Assembly: GCA_028869185.1 (NCBI GenBank)
Contig: JAGWTA010000019.1
Coordinates: 1-45,765, forward strand
Length of the DNA stretch: 45,765 nucleotides
Reading direction: 5' to 3'
Source: Hyphomicrobiales bacterium
GTDB lineage: Bacteria > Pseudomonadota > Alphaproteobacteria > Rhizobiales > Beijerinckiaceae
The notes beneath the pieces were generated by a model. It was not told the DNA's origin and did no database searches. It saw only the letters and a list, made by a program, of their open reading frames with translations. The position numbers and the translations under genes were made by a program. This document shows, one piece after another, positions 1-7,445 of the stretch. Positions within the stretch are counted from its first letter, which is position 1; each line of letters opens with the position of its first letter.

Positions 1-92
1 TCGGGCTGCGCGAAGGCCTTGAATCGTCCTATCGCTGGTATGTCGACAATATTGTTTCGGGCCGGCGGATGCGCGTCGGAGCGGCGGCCTAG
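1..92 (+). CDS. C-terminal fragment of a probable GDP-L-fucose synthase / NAD-dependent sugar epimerase
   Basis: Only the last 29 codons are in the window, in the frame that begins at base 3 and stops with TAG at 90-92. The fragment GLREGLESSYRWYVDN resembles the C-terminal helix of GDP-L-fucose synthase (WcaG/Fcl), where a Gly-Leu-x-x-Thr/Ser-Tyr-x-Trp pattern closes the substrate domain. That family makes GDP-fucose from GDP-4-keto-6-deoxymannose for surface polysaccharide. Other extended short-chain sugar epimerases end similarly, so the exact substrate is uncertain. A surface-polysaccharide gene here fits the exosortase-like gene nearby, because exosortases often sit beside polysaccharide genes. 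Confidence 0.45.
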   Translation, partial: GLREGLESSYRWYVDNIVSGRRMRVGAAA

Positions 93-113
93 CAGCCGAA
101 AACGCGGATCGTC

Positions 114-959
114 ATGAGCAAAATGCCTATCGAGCTGGCGCTGGTCGCCGTTGTGCTGCTCGCCGGCGTGGCCGTGGCCGCCTTTTTCGCGCCTGCGCGG
201 CCCTACAATATTCTTCGCGAAAGCGCGCGCATCGCCCTGCGGTTGATCGCACAACGGCCGCTGCTTTATCTTTTCGCTCTGGCGCTTTTCATTGTGCAGC
301 AAGCAGCGCCGCTCGCGCTGGCGCAGGCGTTCGCGCTTGGAGAATGGACGCCGATCGTGATCGGCGCGGTCCTGCAGGGCGCGCTGATTTACGTGCTCGC
401 GCATATCGCCTATCGCCTGCATCGCGGCGTGATCTTCCGCGAATGGAAGCCCGGCGTGACATGGGGCAGGGCTGAAAACCGCATGGGTTTGTGGGTGCTG
501 GGCGGTTGGGCGGCGGTGGCCGCGTTGCGCAACTTTCCCATTCCGCCGCCGCCGGTCTTGTCGCTGACGACAGCGCAGATCGCGGCCGGCATTGTTGTCG
601 TCCTCGTCTTTGTCCTCAAGGCCGCCCTCGCGCTCGTGGGGCCTGCCGCCTCGCTTGGCGATCCCGCGCCTTTGTCGCGGTCTATCGCGAGTTTCCGGCA
701 GGAACCCGCAAGCGTTCTGGCGATCATCATCGGCATCGGTCTTGCGGCCGATCTCGGCGTATCGCTCATTTTCATGCTGCCGCAGCATCTTCCAAAAGAC
801 ATGCTGGTCGATCTGGCGATCCGCGCGCTTCTGGTCTGCCTGATGACTTTTGTTTTCGTTCTGTCCGAGATCGCGCTTGTGATCGCGTTAACGCGCATCT
901 GGGAGGACCATTACGACAGCGACACGCGCAACGCGGCGCATAATTTCGACTGGTCGTAA
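114..959 (+). CDS. Polytopic membrane protein of unknown function
   Basis: I do not recognise this 281-residue protein. It begins with a hydrophobic segment (about residues 5-27) and has further membrane-length stretches near 50-72, 80-100, 125-140, 150-175, 200-225 and 235-260, so it should be an integral inner-membrane protein with about six or seven spans. The C-terminus is short and hydrophilic (EDHYDSDTRNAAHNF). It starts 21 bases after the sugar epimerase stop and may be co-transcribed with it. It converges with the exosortase trio, with only two bases between stop codons and no room for a terminator. The start is the first ATG after the upstream stop. Confidence 0.6.
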   Translation: MSKMPIELALVAVVLLAGVAVAAFFAPARPYNILRESARIALRLIAQRPLLYLFALALFIVQQAAPLALAQAFALGEWTPIVIGAVLQGALIYVLAHIAYRLHRGVIFREWKPGVTWGRAENRMGLWVLGGWAAVAALRNFPIPPPPVLSLTTAQIAAGIVVVLVFVLKAALALVGPAASLGDPAPLSRSIASFRQEPASVLAIIIGIGLAADLGVSLIFMLPQHLPKDMLVDLAIRALLVCLMTFVFVLSEIALVIALTRIWEDHYDSDTRNAAHNFDWS

Positions 960-961
960 GT

Positions 962-1438
962 TCAGCGCGGCCACTCGATCGGTTTTTCCGCGCAATCCTG
1001 CGGTTCGAAAACAGCGAGCAATGCTGCATCCCATGCGCTGATTTCGGGGCCCAGGGCGAAGGCGGCGCGCAATTGCCGGGCCAGCCAAGGCGGCGTCACG
1101 CTCCAGAACGATGGGCCGGCGACAGGCTCGCCGCGGTAGATGTAGACAGGCGGAGGGCCGCCGTTCTGCGCAGCCATGACCGCCTGTGTGGAATCGCGGT
1201 GCAGGGTCGGAATCAACACGATCCGCATCGGCGTTGCGCAGTCGGGCCGGGTGAAGGACATGATATGTTCGCCACCGATCCGCTCGTGCGCGCCTTCCGG
1301 CGTGTAGCCTGCGCGCAGCAAGGCTTGGGTGAGGCTCGATTGCAGGTCTGTGGAGGCCGGCGCGCGTTGACGCGTGAACTGCATCCAGAGCGCGCTGGCG
1401 AGCAAGGTTGCAGCAAGGGCATGAAACCAGACTTTCAC
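962..1438 (-). CDS. Small membrane-anchored protein translationally coupled to the exosortase-like gene
   Basis: This 158-residue protein starts with GTG at 1438, overlapping the stop of the exosortase-like gene by four bases (GTGA). That position decides the start, because longer upstream reading lies inside the exosortase gene. One N-terminal hydrophobic segment (about 5-20) is followed by a soluble domain of about 135 residues with two cysteines (67 and 149). The topology (one anchor and a periplasmic domain, encoded just after an exosortase) recalls EpsI-type exosortase partners, but I see no clear EpsI sequence similarity. A role as accessory or substrate-presenting partner is inference from context only. 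Confidence 0.6.
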   Translation of the reverse strand: MKVWFHALAATLLASALWMQFTRQRAPASTDLQSSLTQALLRAGYTPEGAHERIGGEHIMSFTRPDCATPMRIVLIPTLHRDSTQAVMAAQNGGPPPVYIYRGEPVAGPSFWSVTPPWLARQLRAAFALGPEISAWDAALLAVFEPQDCAEKPIEWPR

Positions 1439-2304
1439 GGGCGTTCGCCTGTCCGCAAGGCGGAATGAACGGCGCCGAGGACGAGCCCTGCGTAGAGAGC
1501 TGCAAAGATCGCAGCGCCAGTTCCCTCGTGCCAGAATACGTAGGAATCGTTGTTGCGGCAGATCAGCAGCAAACGCAGCCAGTTGAGCGGCGCCGTGCTG
1601 ATCGCGATCAACACTGCCCAGACAATGTCCGTTTTGACGAGGCGACGCCGCATGCCCAGCGTGATGATGAAAAAGCCGAACAGATTGGGAATGAGCGTCG
1701 TGGTGGTTGCGCAGCCCCACATGATATCGAATCCGATGTTTTGCGCGGGGCGCAGCACATAGGTTCCAGCGCCGGCTATGTCGACGCTTTTGGCGCGGAA
1801 AAAAGCGCGCACGAAAAACCCGTCGATGCGGCCGACGAAATTGTGAAATTGCAGGAAGGGCCAGCCCAGCAGCGCAAATTGCGCAATGAAGGCGAGTTGC
1901 GCTGCGGCGGCCAGGCGGAAGGCGGGTATGAGGGAAAAGCGCGCGAAGACGATGAAGGAGATCGCGGCCGCCGCCAGCATCGGCTTGCGTGCGCCGGCAA
2001 TCATGACGGTGGTCGAGGCGAACAGAAGCGCCACGCCTTCGAGCGCGCTGATCTGCGGGAGCGCCGCCTTGTGATCGAACAGGCGCCAGATCAGCGCCAG
2101 TTCGATGATTTCGAGCACGGAAAAGATGTCGAACAGTTCGGATGGAGCGCTGACGGGTCCATAGCCTGCGAATTTATACGCGGCCCATTGCGCCGCCACG
2201 AAGACAAGCAACCAGCCGAATACGGTCGATGCGCGCATGTTCGCGGCGCGTGCTCGCAGCGCGCTGGCCGCTGTTTGGGCTCCTGAAGCTGCGGGCATGC
2301 GCAT
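1435..2304 (-). CDS. Exosortase/archaeosortase-like integral membrane protein
   Basis: The protein has 289 residues with about eight hydrophobic spans. Exosortases are membrane cysteine transpeptidases that cut short C-terminal sorting signals of exported proteins, with a Cys/Arg/His triad placed near the outer face. All three elements are visible in order and near membrane spans: Cys198 in WGCATTTT, Arg244 in NWLRLLLI, and His259 in FWHEGTGAAIF. The usual alanine-cysteine-serine-glycine context of the Cys is replaced by Trp-Gly-Cys-Ala-Thr, so this is a divergent subfamily. The start ATG at 2304 overlaps the stop of the DUF1190 gene (ATGA); Met at 2298 or 2238 are alternatives. No protein with a recognisable PEP-CTERM-like tail is encoded in the window. 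Confidence 0.75.
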   Translation of the reverse strand: MRMPAASGAQTAASALRARAANMRASTVFGWLLVFVAAQWAAYKFAGYGPVSAPSELFDIFSVLEIIELALIWRLFDHKAALPQISALEGVALLFASTTVMIAGARKPMLAAAAISFIVFARFSLIPAFRLAAAAQLAFIAQFALLGWPFLQFHNFVGRIDGFFVRAFFRAKSVDIAGAGTYVLRPAQNIGFDIMWGCATTTTLIPNLFGFFIITLGMRRRLVKTDIVWAVLIAISTAPLNWLRLLLICRNNDSYVFWHEGTGAAIFAALYAGLVLGAVHSALRTGERP

Positions 2305-2981
2305 CACCGCCAGTAGCGCCGCGGCGCCGGCGCGCACGCGGTCGAGGGATCGCCCGCCAGCGATGGCTCGAGCAGCGCGGCGCAGTCGAAATTCTTTTCC
2401 AGAGCCGGCTTGGGCGGCGCTGGCAGATCCGGCGCCTTCTCGCGCGAGGGATTGCGCGCGCCGGCGATGATCGCGGCGGGCGGCTCCTCGCGCGGCGCCA
2501 GCGCGCCGACTGGCGCTGTGTCGCGCGCGCGCCAGGCCTCGCGCGCATCCTTTTGAACGCGCGCGTCGACATGTGTGTCGCGGTGCAGGATCGAGCGCGC
2601 CGAAAAGGTCAGCCCAGCAACGATCGGCGCGACGGCGATATCCCGTTCGGACTTGCGCGTGATGCGGAAGCCCTGTTGGCGAGGCGTGAAATAAAGGCCG
2701 GCCTTTTTGCCGCGCCAACCGGCGGCGCCGGAAAAGCCGATCTGGCAGCCAGCGCGAAATGCATGTTCGCATTCTGCGCGCGTGGAAAATTGCGGCGTCT
2801 TTTCGTCGAATTCAGCTGCCGCATTGGCGGCGGCGTTTGCGCACAGGTCAGCCGGCACGCGCCCTGCCGCCGCGCAGGCGCTGGCCGATCCGTAGGTGAA
2901 GTCGCTGCGGGTCGGCCCGGCAAGGGCGGCGCCCGCGCCCAGGACGCACAAGCCAATCGTGAGGAGGATTGCAGAACGCAT
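2304..2981 (-). CDS. DUF1190 (YgiB-like) secreted protein
   Basis: This 225-residue protein has a clear signal peptide (about residues 1-21, cleavage after ALA). The mature N-terminus matches the DUF1190/YgiB pattern: a tyrosine-glycine start, Cys36, Cys47, an alanine-rich helix, then TPQFSTRAECEHAF with Cys71 and Cys79. The four cysteines may form two disulfides in the periplasm. A Pro/Ala/Arg-rich C-terminal half looks disordered. The function of DUF1190 is not established. In enterobacteria it usually sits beside the ATP-grasp protein YgiC, whereas here it is coupled by a four-base overlap to an exosortase-like gene. The start at 2981 is chosen because the signal peptide begins there; a Met 18 codons upstream would put a polar stretch before it. 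Confidence 0.75.
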   Translation of the reverse strand: MRSAILLTIGLCVLGAGAALAGPTRSDFTYGSASACAAAGRVPADLCANAAANAAAEFDEKTPQFSTRAECEHAFRAGCQIGFSGAAGWRGKKAGLYFTPRQQGFRITRKSERDIAVAPIVAGLTFSARSILHRDTHVDARVQKDAREAWRARDTAPVGALAPREEPPAAIIAGARNPSREKAPDLPAPPKPALEKNFDCAALLEPSLAGDPSTACAPAPRRYWR

Positions 2982-3038
2982 GGCGCTTTTCGTCAGACGG
3001 CCAAGGGCGCAATCTGACGCAAAGGTCTGAAGCAACCG

Positions 3039-3842
3039 TTACCCTGCGTCGGGCGGGGCGTGGCGGGCGGTCGATAAAAAGCGCTGTTCCACGCCCTCGA
3101 GCACCAGCGCCGTCAGCGTGGCGGTGGCGAAGGCGCCCGTGTCGACGTTGATGCGGTTGGGGAGCACTTCCGGCTCGGGCTTGGGCGTGTGACCATGCAC
3201 GATCACTTTGCCGAAATCGCCCTCGTAGCCCATGAATTCGCTGCGGATCCACATGAGATCTTCCGCCTTTTGCATGTTCAAGGGCACGCCGGGGCGTACG
3301 CCCGCGTGGCAAAAGAAATAATCGCCGTATGTGACGCAGGCGTGCGTTTCCTGCAGGAATTTGAGATGGGCGGGCGGGAGGCGCTCCAGAAAGGCGTCGC
3401 GCGCGTCGTCGTAGCCGGCGCGGCGGACGGCTGCGCTGACATCGACGCCATAGGACACCAGAGTTTCCATGCCGCCGAACTTGCGCCAGTTTTCCATGAC
3501 GTTCGGGTCGCGCAAAAAATTGAGCAGCACTTCCTCGTGATTTCCGCGCAGCGCCAGGATCGGCGTGGGGAATCGCCGGGCGCTGAGGCGTTCGATCACG
3601 CCGGCTGAATCGGGGCCGCGGTCGACGTAATCGCCGACGAAAATCGTCACCGCGCGCTGCGGCCTGCTGGTCGCCAGATCATGCGCGATCTGCGCCGCCA
3701 GCTCGTCCAGCAAATCCGACCGCCCGTGAATATCGCCGATCGCATAGATGCGCAGGCCCGGCGGCGCGGCCGGCGCCGGGCGGGCGGGGGCCGCCGCTTT
3801 TGGCTTGTCCTTGGGCCTTGAAAAGAAGGGCAGGTCGATCAT
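3039..3842 (-). CDS. Serine/threonine-type metallophosphoesterase
   Basis: This 267-residue cytoplasmic enzyme belongs to the PPP-like metallophosphoesterases (bacterial Ser/Thr protein phosphatase, also related to ApaH). The metal-site motifs appear in order: GDIHG (36-40), GDYVDRG (70-76), GNHE (100-103), then FCHAGVRPG and VHGHT further on. A Pro/Ala-rich leader (about 10-28) precedes the catalytic domain. The substrate could be a phosphoprotein or a dinucleoside polyphosphate; sequence alone does not decide. It lies 57 bases upstream of the DUF1190 gene in the same direction, so it may lead that operon. The start ATG at 3842 matches the usual N-terminus of rhizobial homologues, and longer reading would run into the divergent Nudix gene. 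Confidence 0.85.
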   Translation of the reverse strand: MIDLPFFSRPKDKPKAAAPARPAPAAPPGLRIYAIGDIHGRSDLLDELAAQIAHDLATSRPQRAVTIFVGDYVDRGPDSAGVIERLSARRFPTPILALRGNHEEVLLNFLRDPNVMENWRKFGGMETLVSYGVDVSAAVRRAGYDDARDAFLERLPPAHLKFLQETHACVTYGDYFFCHAGVRPGVPLNMQKAEDLMWIRSEFMGYEGDFGKVIVHGHTPKPEPEVLPNRINVDTGAFATATLTALVLEGVEQRFLSTARHAPPDAG

Positions 3843-3959
3843 GGCCGAATAGATAGGGCTTTTTCCCGATAAATTGAACTGGCGGCCGCGCAAGGGGTTG
3901 CGCGCGCCTTGGCCTGATACAAAATCAACACGACGAATCAGGTCAATGATCGGATTATC

Positions 3960-4490
3960 ATGCGTAAAAGCGCATTGCTGTCTCGTGAAGATTCCGGCGT
4001 TGTCGGCTCGCCGGCCGCCGCCGCCGAAACGGTGGCGCGGCAGCAATATGCGGCGCTCCCTTTCCGCAAGGCGCCGACGCTGGAAGTGATGCTGCTTTCC
4101 TCGCGCGACACGCGGCGCTGGGTGCTGCCAAAGGGCTGGCCGATGAAGGGCGTCAAGCCGCATGGCGTCGCCGCGATCGAGGCGATGGAAGAAGCGGGAT
4201 TGACCGGCAAGATCGCGAAGAAGGCGATCGGCAGCTATCATTATGTGAAGCGCATGCGCAATGGCGCGGCGCTGTTGTGCAAGGTGGACGTCTTTCCGTT
4301 TCGCTTCGGAAAACAGCGCAAGAACTGGCTTGAACGCGACCAGCGCGCGACGCAATGGTTCACGCCGGAAGAGGCGGCCGAGCTCGTGCATGAGCCGGAA
4401 CTGCGCGCGCTGATCCTGCAATTTTCGCGCCGTCCCTCGCTGAAGGCGGGCGATGAAACGGTTGTGACGCTGGAAACGGCCGGCCGTTAA
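3960..4490 (+). CDS. Nudix-fold hydrolase with a degenerate Nudix box
   Basis: The 176-residue protein has a Nudix fold: WVLPKGWP (54-61), then the helix IEAMEEAGL (73-81). This resembles the diphosphoinositol-polyphosphate-hydrolase-like Nudix proteins common in rhizobia. The box deviates from GX5EX7REUXEEXGU: the first Glu is Val65 and the Arg is Ile73, while the metal-binding Glu74, Glu77 and Glu78 remain. Activity on a nucleoside or inositol diphosphate is therefore likely but not certain. The gene is divergent from the phosphatase across 117 bases, which must hold both promoters. Confidence 0.8.
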   Translation: MRKSALLSREDSGVVGSPAAAAETVARQQYAALPFRKAPTLEVMLLSSRDTRRWVLPKGWPMKGVKPHGVAAIEAMEEAGLTGKIAKKAIGSYHYVKRMRNGAALLCKVDVFPFRFGKQRKNWLERDQRATQWFTPEEAAELVHEPELRALILQFSRRPSLKAGDETVVTLETAGR

Positions 4491-4613
4491 GCGAAGAGAA
4501 AAATTCTCCCGTAGCGCTGGATTTTAGAACAAAGCGCAGGCCTGCGCGCAACAGGCGAATGCAGCTTTGCTATTTGCGGTCGAGCCATTGAGGGCCGCCC
4601 GAAACTGTCGCAC

Positions 4614-5336
4614 ATGCAGCGCATGAGCGAGGTTGAAATAGACATCCGCCAACTGTCGTACCGGTTCGATGCGAACCGCGCGCTTGGCCCGGTTAACGTG
4701 CAAATCCGCCGCGGCGAGCGCGTCGCGGCGCTGGGCGCGTCGGGCGTCGGCAAATCGACGCTGCTTGCGCTTGTAGCGGGATTGAAGAGCCCGACATCGG
4801 GGGAAATTTTCATCGGCGGCGCGCCTGTGCGGGGCCCGAGCGCGCGCGCGACGCTGATGCTGCAACGGCCCGCGCTGCTGCCCTGGGCGAGCGTTTCCGA
4901 AAATGTCGCGCTTGGACTGCGCTTCAACGGACTTGCGCGAAGCGAGCCACAACGCGCACAAGCGCGCGTGGCCGACTTGCTTGCCGCGGTCGGACTGGCC
5001 GATCGCGCCGATGCGCTGCCGCATGAATTGTCCGGCGGTCAGCAACAGCGCGTCGCACTCGCGCGGGCGCTGGCGCCGCAGCCTGAAGTGCTGCTGCTCG
5101 ACGAACCATTCTCGGCGCTCGATATCCCGACGCGCGAGGCGTTGCGCGCCGATGTGAGTCGTATCGCGCAAAAGCAGGGCGCCACGCTTGTTCTGGTCAC
5201 GCATGACATTGCCGATGCCGTTGCGCTCTGCGATCGCGCGATCGTTCTGGGCGGCAATCCGGGCCGTGTGACCGCCGATATGGGCGTTGGCGACGAGGGC
5301 GTCGAATATCTGACCGAAGCGCTGCGGGCGGCATAA
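4614..5336 (+). CDS. ABC transporter ATP-binding protein (nitrate/taurine/sulfonate-type)
   Basis: This 240-residue ATPase energises the importer encoded with the next two genes. Walker A GASGVGKST (41-49), Q-loop MLQRPALLPW, signature LSGGQQQRVALARAL and Walker B VLLLDEPFSALD are intact, followed by the switch His in LVTHD. It groups by look with the SsuB/TauB/NrtD family. Two in-frame ATGs (4614 and 4623) are possible starts, and neither has a strong ribosome-binding site. It is the first gene of a five-gene operon, ten bases before the binding-protein gene. The 123 bases before it hold a short GAGAA/TTCTC dyad but no promoter I would defend. Confidence 0.9.
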   Translation: MQRMSEVEIDIRQLSYRFDANRALGPVNVQIRRGERVAALGASGVGKSTLLALVAGLKSPTSGEIFIGGAPVRGPSARATLMLQRPALLPWASVSENVALGLRFNGLARSEPQRAQARVADLLAAVGLADRADALPHELSGGQQQRVALARALAPQPEVLLLDEPFSALDIPTREALRADVSRIAQKQGATLVLVTHDIADAVALCDRAIVLGGNPGRVTADMGVGDEGVEYLTEALRAA

Positions 5337-5345
5337 GGAATCGAC

Positions 5346-6587
5346 ATGAAAATATCGAACGACTTCTTGAAGGATCTGTTCGCGCACGAGTGGTCGAGCG
5401 AAGATTTTTCACGGCGCGACACGCTGGATATGCTGGCGCGGGGCGGACTTGCGGCATTGCTTGGCGCAACCGTTGCGGGATCCGCCATCGCGCCAGCCCG
5501 CGCTGACGATAATTCCGTGCGCATTGGCTATTTGCCGATCACCGACGCCTCGGCGCTGCTGATCGCGCATGCGAAGGGCTATTTCAAGGACGAGGGGCTC
5601 GATGCGCCGCGCCCGACTCCGGTGCGATCATGGGCGGCGCTGGCCGAAGGGTTTGCAGCGGGAAAGTTCAATCTCGTTCACCTGCTCAAACCCATCCCCG
5701 TGTGGATGCGCTACAACAACAAGCTGCCGGTAAAAATTCTGGCCTGGGCGCATACGAACGGCTCGGGCCTCGTCGTCAACGGCAAATCGAGCATTCATGA
5801 ATTTTCCGATCTCGGCGGAAAGCGCATCGCCGTGCCGTTCTGGTACTCGATGCATAATGTCGTGTTGCAATATGCGCTGCGCGAGTCGCGTTTGAAGCCT
5901 GTCATCCGCGCCGAGGGCGCCATCGGCGCGGATGAAGTGGCGCTGCAAATTCTGCCTCCGCCCGAAATGCTGGCCGCGCTCGCAGCCGGCAAGATCGACG
6001 GCTATATCGTCGCCGAGCCTTTCAATGCGCTTGGCGAAATCAAGGCTGGAGCGCGCATGCTGCGCTTTACCGGCGACATCTGGAAAAACCATCCCTGCTG
6101 CGTTGTCGTTGCGCATGAGCGCGACACGATCGAGCGTCCGGAATGGACGCAAAAGGCTGTCAACGCGGTCGTGCGCGCGCAAGGCTTCATCCGCGACAAC
6201 AAGGCGGAAGCGGCGCGCATTCTCTCGCAGGATGGCGAGGGTTATCTGCCAACGCCCGGCGCCGTCGTAGTCAAGGCCATGACCGATTATGGCGAGTCCT
6301 ATGAAAAGACCGGCGCCATTCGCCATCGCGACTGGGGCAACGGGCGCGTCGATTTCCAACCTTGGCCCTATCCGTCTGCGACAAGGCTGATCGTCGAAGC
6401 CATGAACAAGACAATCGTCGAAGGCGATGCGTCGTTTCTGAAAAATCTCGATCCGGCTTTCGTTGCGCAGGATCTGGTCGATTATCGTTTCGTCGAAGCC
6501 GCTTTGAAAGCGCAACCCGACTGGTTGAAAGACCCATCGGTGGAAAAGGCGACGCCCTTTGCGCGCACCGAAATTCTGGCGCTGTGA
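5346..6587 (+). CDS. ABC transporter substrate-binding protein with Tat signal (CmpA/NrtA/SsuA-like)
   Basis: This 413-residue periplasmic receptor delivers the substrate to the permease. A long N-terminus carries a twin-arginine motif (SRRDTLDML, Arg23-Arg24) followed by a hydrophobic stretch and an ALA-type cleavage region near residue 53, so export in folded form through Tat is expected. The mature part begins VRIGYLPITDASALLIAHAKG, typical of nitrate/sulfonate/bicarbonate receptors, with DLGGKRIAVPFW and GKIDGYIVAEPFNALGEIKAG further on. The extra 20 residues before the Arg pair are polar, as in CmpA/NrtA-like proteins. The ligand cannot be named from the sequence. Confidence 0.88.
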   Translation: MKISNDFLKDLFAHEWSSEDFSRRDTLDMLARGGLAALLGATVAGSAIAPARADDNSVRIGYLPITDASALLIAHAKGYFKDEGLDAPRPTPVRSWAALAEGFAAGKFNLVHLLKPIPVWMRYNNKLPVKILAWAHTNGSGLVVNGKSSIHEFSDLGGKRIAVPFWYSMHNVVLQYALRESRLKPVIRAEGAIGADEVALQILPPPEMLAALAAGKIDGYIVAEPFNALGEIKAGARMLRFTGDIWKNHPCCVVVAHERDTIERPEWTQKAVNAVVRAQGFIRDNKAEAARILSQDGEGYLPTPGAVVVKAMTDYGESYEKTGAIRHRDWGNGRVDFQPWPYPSATRLIVEAMNKTIVEGDASFLKNLDPAFVAQDLVDYRFVEAALKAQPDWLKDPSVEKATPFARTEILAL

Positions 6588-6591
6588 AACA

Positions 6592-7422
6592 ATGACCGAC
6601 GCGATCGCCCACGGAAACGCGCCTATCGCGCCAGCGGCGCAAGACGCGCGCAGCGCGCTCGCAATTATGCGCTGGCTTGCGCCTCTTGCCGGCCTCGTCG
6701 CGATTGGCCTTGTGTGGCAAATCGGCGGTTTGGTTCTGGCGCACGATCCGCGTTTTGCCGCCTTCACCGGCTTTGCGCCGGCGCCGACGCTTGCGGCCTT
6801 CATGCGCTTGCTTGGCTCGGGAGAGGCGTGGCGCGCCGCTGCGCCATCGCTTGCGCGCGTGCTGGGCGGGCTCGGCATCGCCTTTTTGATCGGCGCGCCG
6901 CTCGGCGTTCTGTTCGGCTCGGTCAAGCTCATCGAGCGCGCGCTGCAACTGCCTTTCCAGATTTTGCGCATGGTCAGCCCGCTGTCGTGGATGCCGATTG
7001 CTGTGCTGGCCTTTCCGACATGGGATGGCGCTATTGTTTTTCTCATTGCGGCGGCGGCGGTCTGGCCAATCGTTTTTGCCACCGCTGCCGGCGTCAAGCG
7101 CATCGATCCCGCCTGGTTGCTGGTTGGTCGCACGCTCGGCGGCCGCGGCCTTGCGCTCGTGCACCGCGTCGTGGCGCCGGCGATCCTGCCCGATCTTCTC
7201 GTCGGTCTGCGCCTTGCGCTCGGCGTCGCCTGGATCGTGCTCGTGCCGTCGGAGTTTCTAGGCGTCACTTCGGGGTTGGGATACGCCATCAACGATGCGC
7301 GCGACACATTGTCCTATGACAGGCTCGCCGCGCTTGTCTTGCTGATCGGCCTCATCGGCGCTGCGCTGGATGCGCTGCTGGGGCTCATCGCCCGCCGCGT
7401 CAGCTGGACGCACGCTCACTGA
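6592..7422 (+). CDS. ABC transporter permease (TauC/SsuC-like)
   Basis: The 276-residue inner-membrane permease pairs with the preceding ATPase and receptor. It has an N-terminal span (about 23-45), then the usual BPD_transp_1 core with the ATPase-coupling loop in the region VKRIDPAWLLVGRTLGG and a final pair of spans. The start ATG at 6592 lies four bases after the receptor stop; a Met 11 codons earlier lies inside the receptor gene and is rejected. It is followed after 23 bases by the OsmC-like gene, whose AAGGAG ribosome-binding site is good. Confidence 0.88.
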   Translation: MTDAIAHGNAPIAPAAQDARSALAIMRWLAPLAGLVAIGLVWQIGGLVLAHDPRFAAFTGFAPAPTLAAFMRLLGSGEAWRAAAPSLARVLGGLGIAFLIGAPLGVLFGSVKLIERALQLPFQILRMVSPLSWMPIAVLAFPTWDGAIVFLIAAAAVWPIVFATAAGVKRIDPAWLLVGRTLGGRGLALVHRVVAPAILPDLLVGLRLALGVAWIVLVPSEFLGVTSGLGYAINDARDTLSYDRLAALVLLIGLIGAALDALLGLIARRVSWTHAH

Positions 7423-7445
7423 ATGCTGAAACACAAGGAGAGAAC

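Noticed and set aside
4496-4508. GAGAA-AAA-TTCTC dyad after the Nudix gene as a terminator
   Set aside because: Stem of only five bases with three A-T pairs, and no T-run; too weak.
5628-7307. Long minus-strand frame opposite the receptor and permease genes
   Set aside because: Low-complexity Arg/Ala/Ser product, antisense to two well-supported transporter genes.
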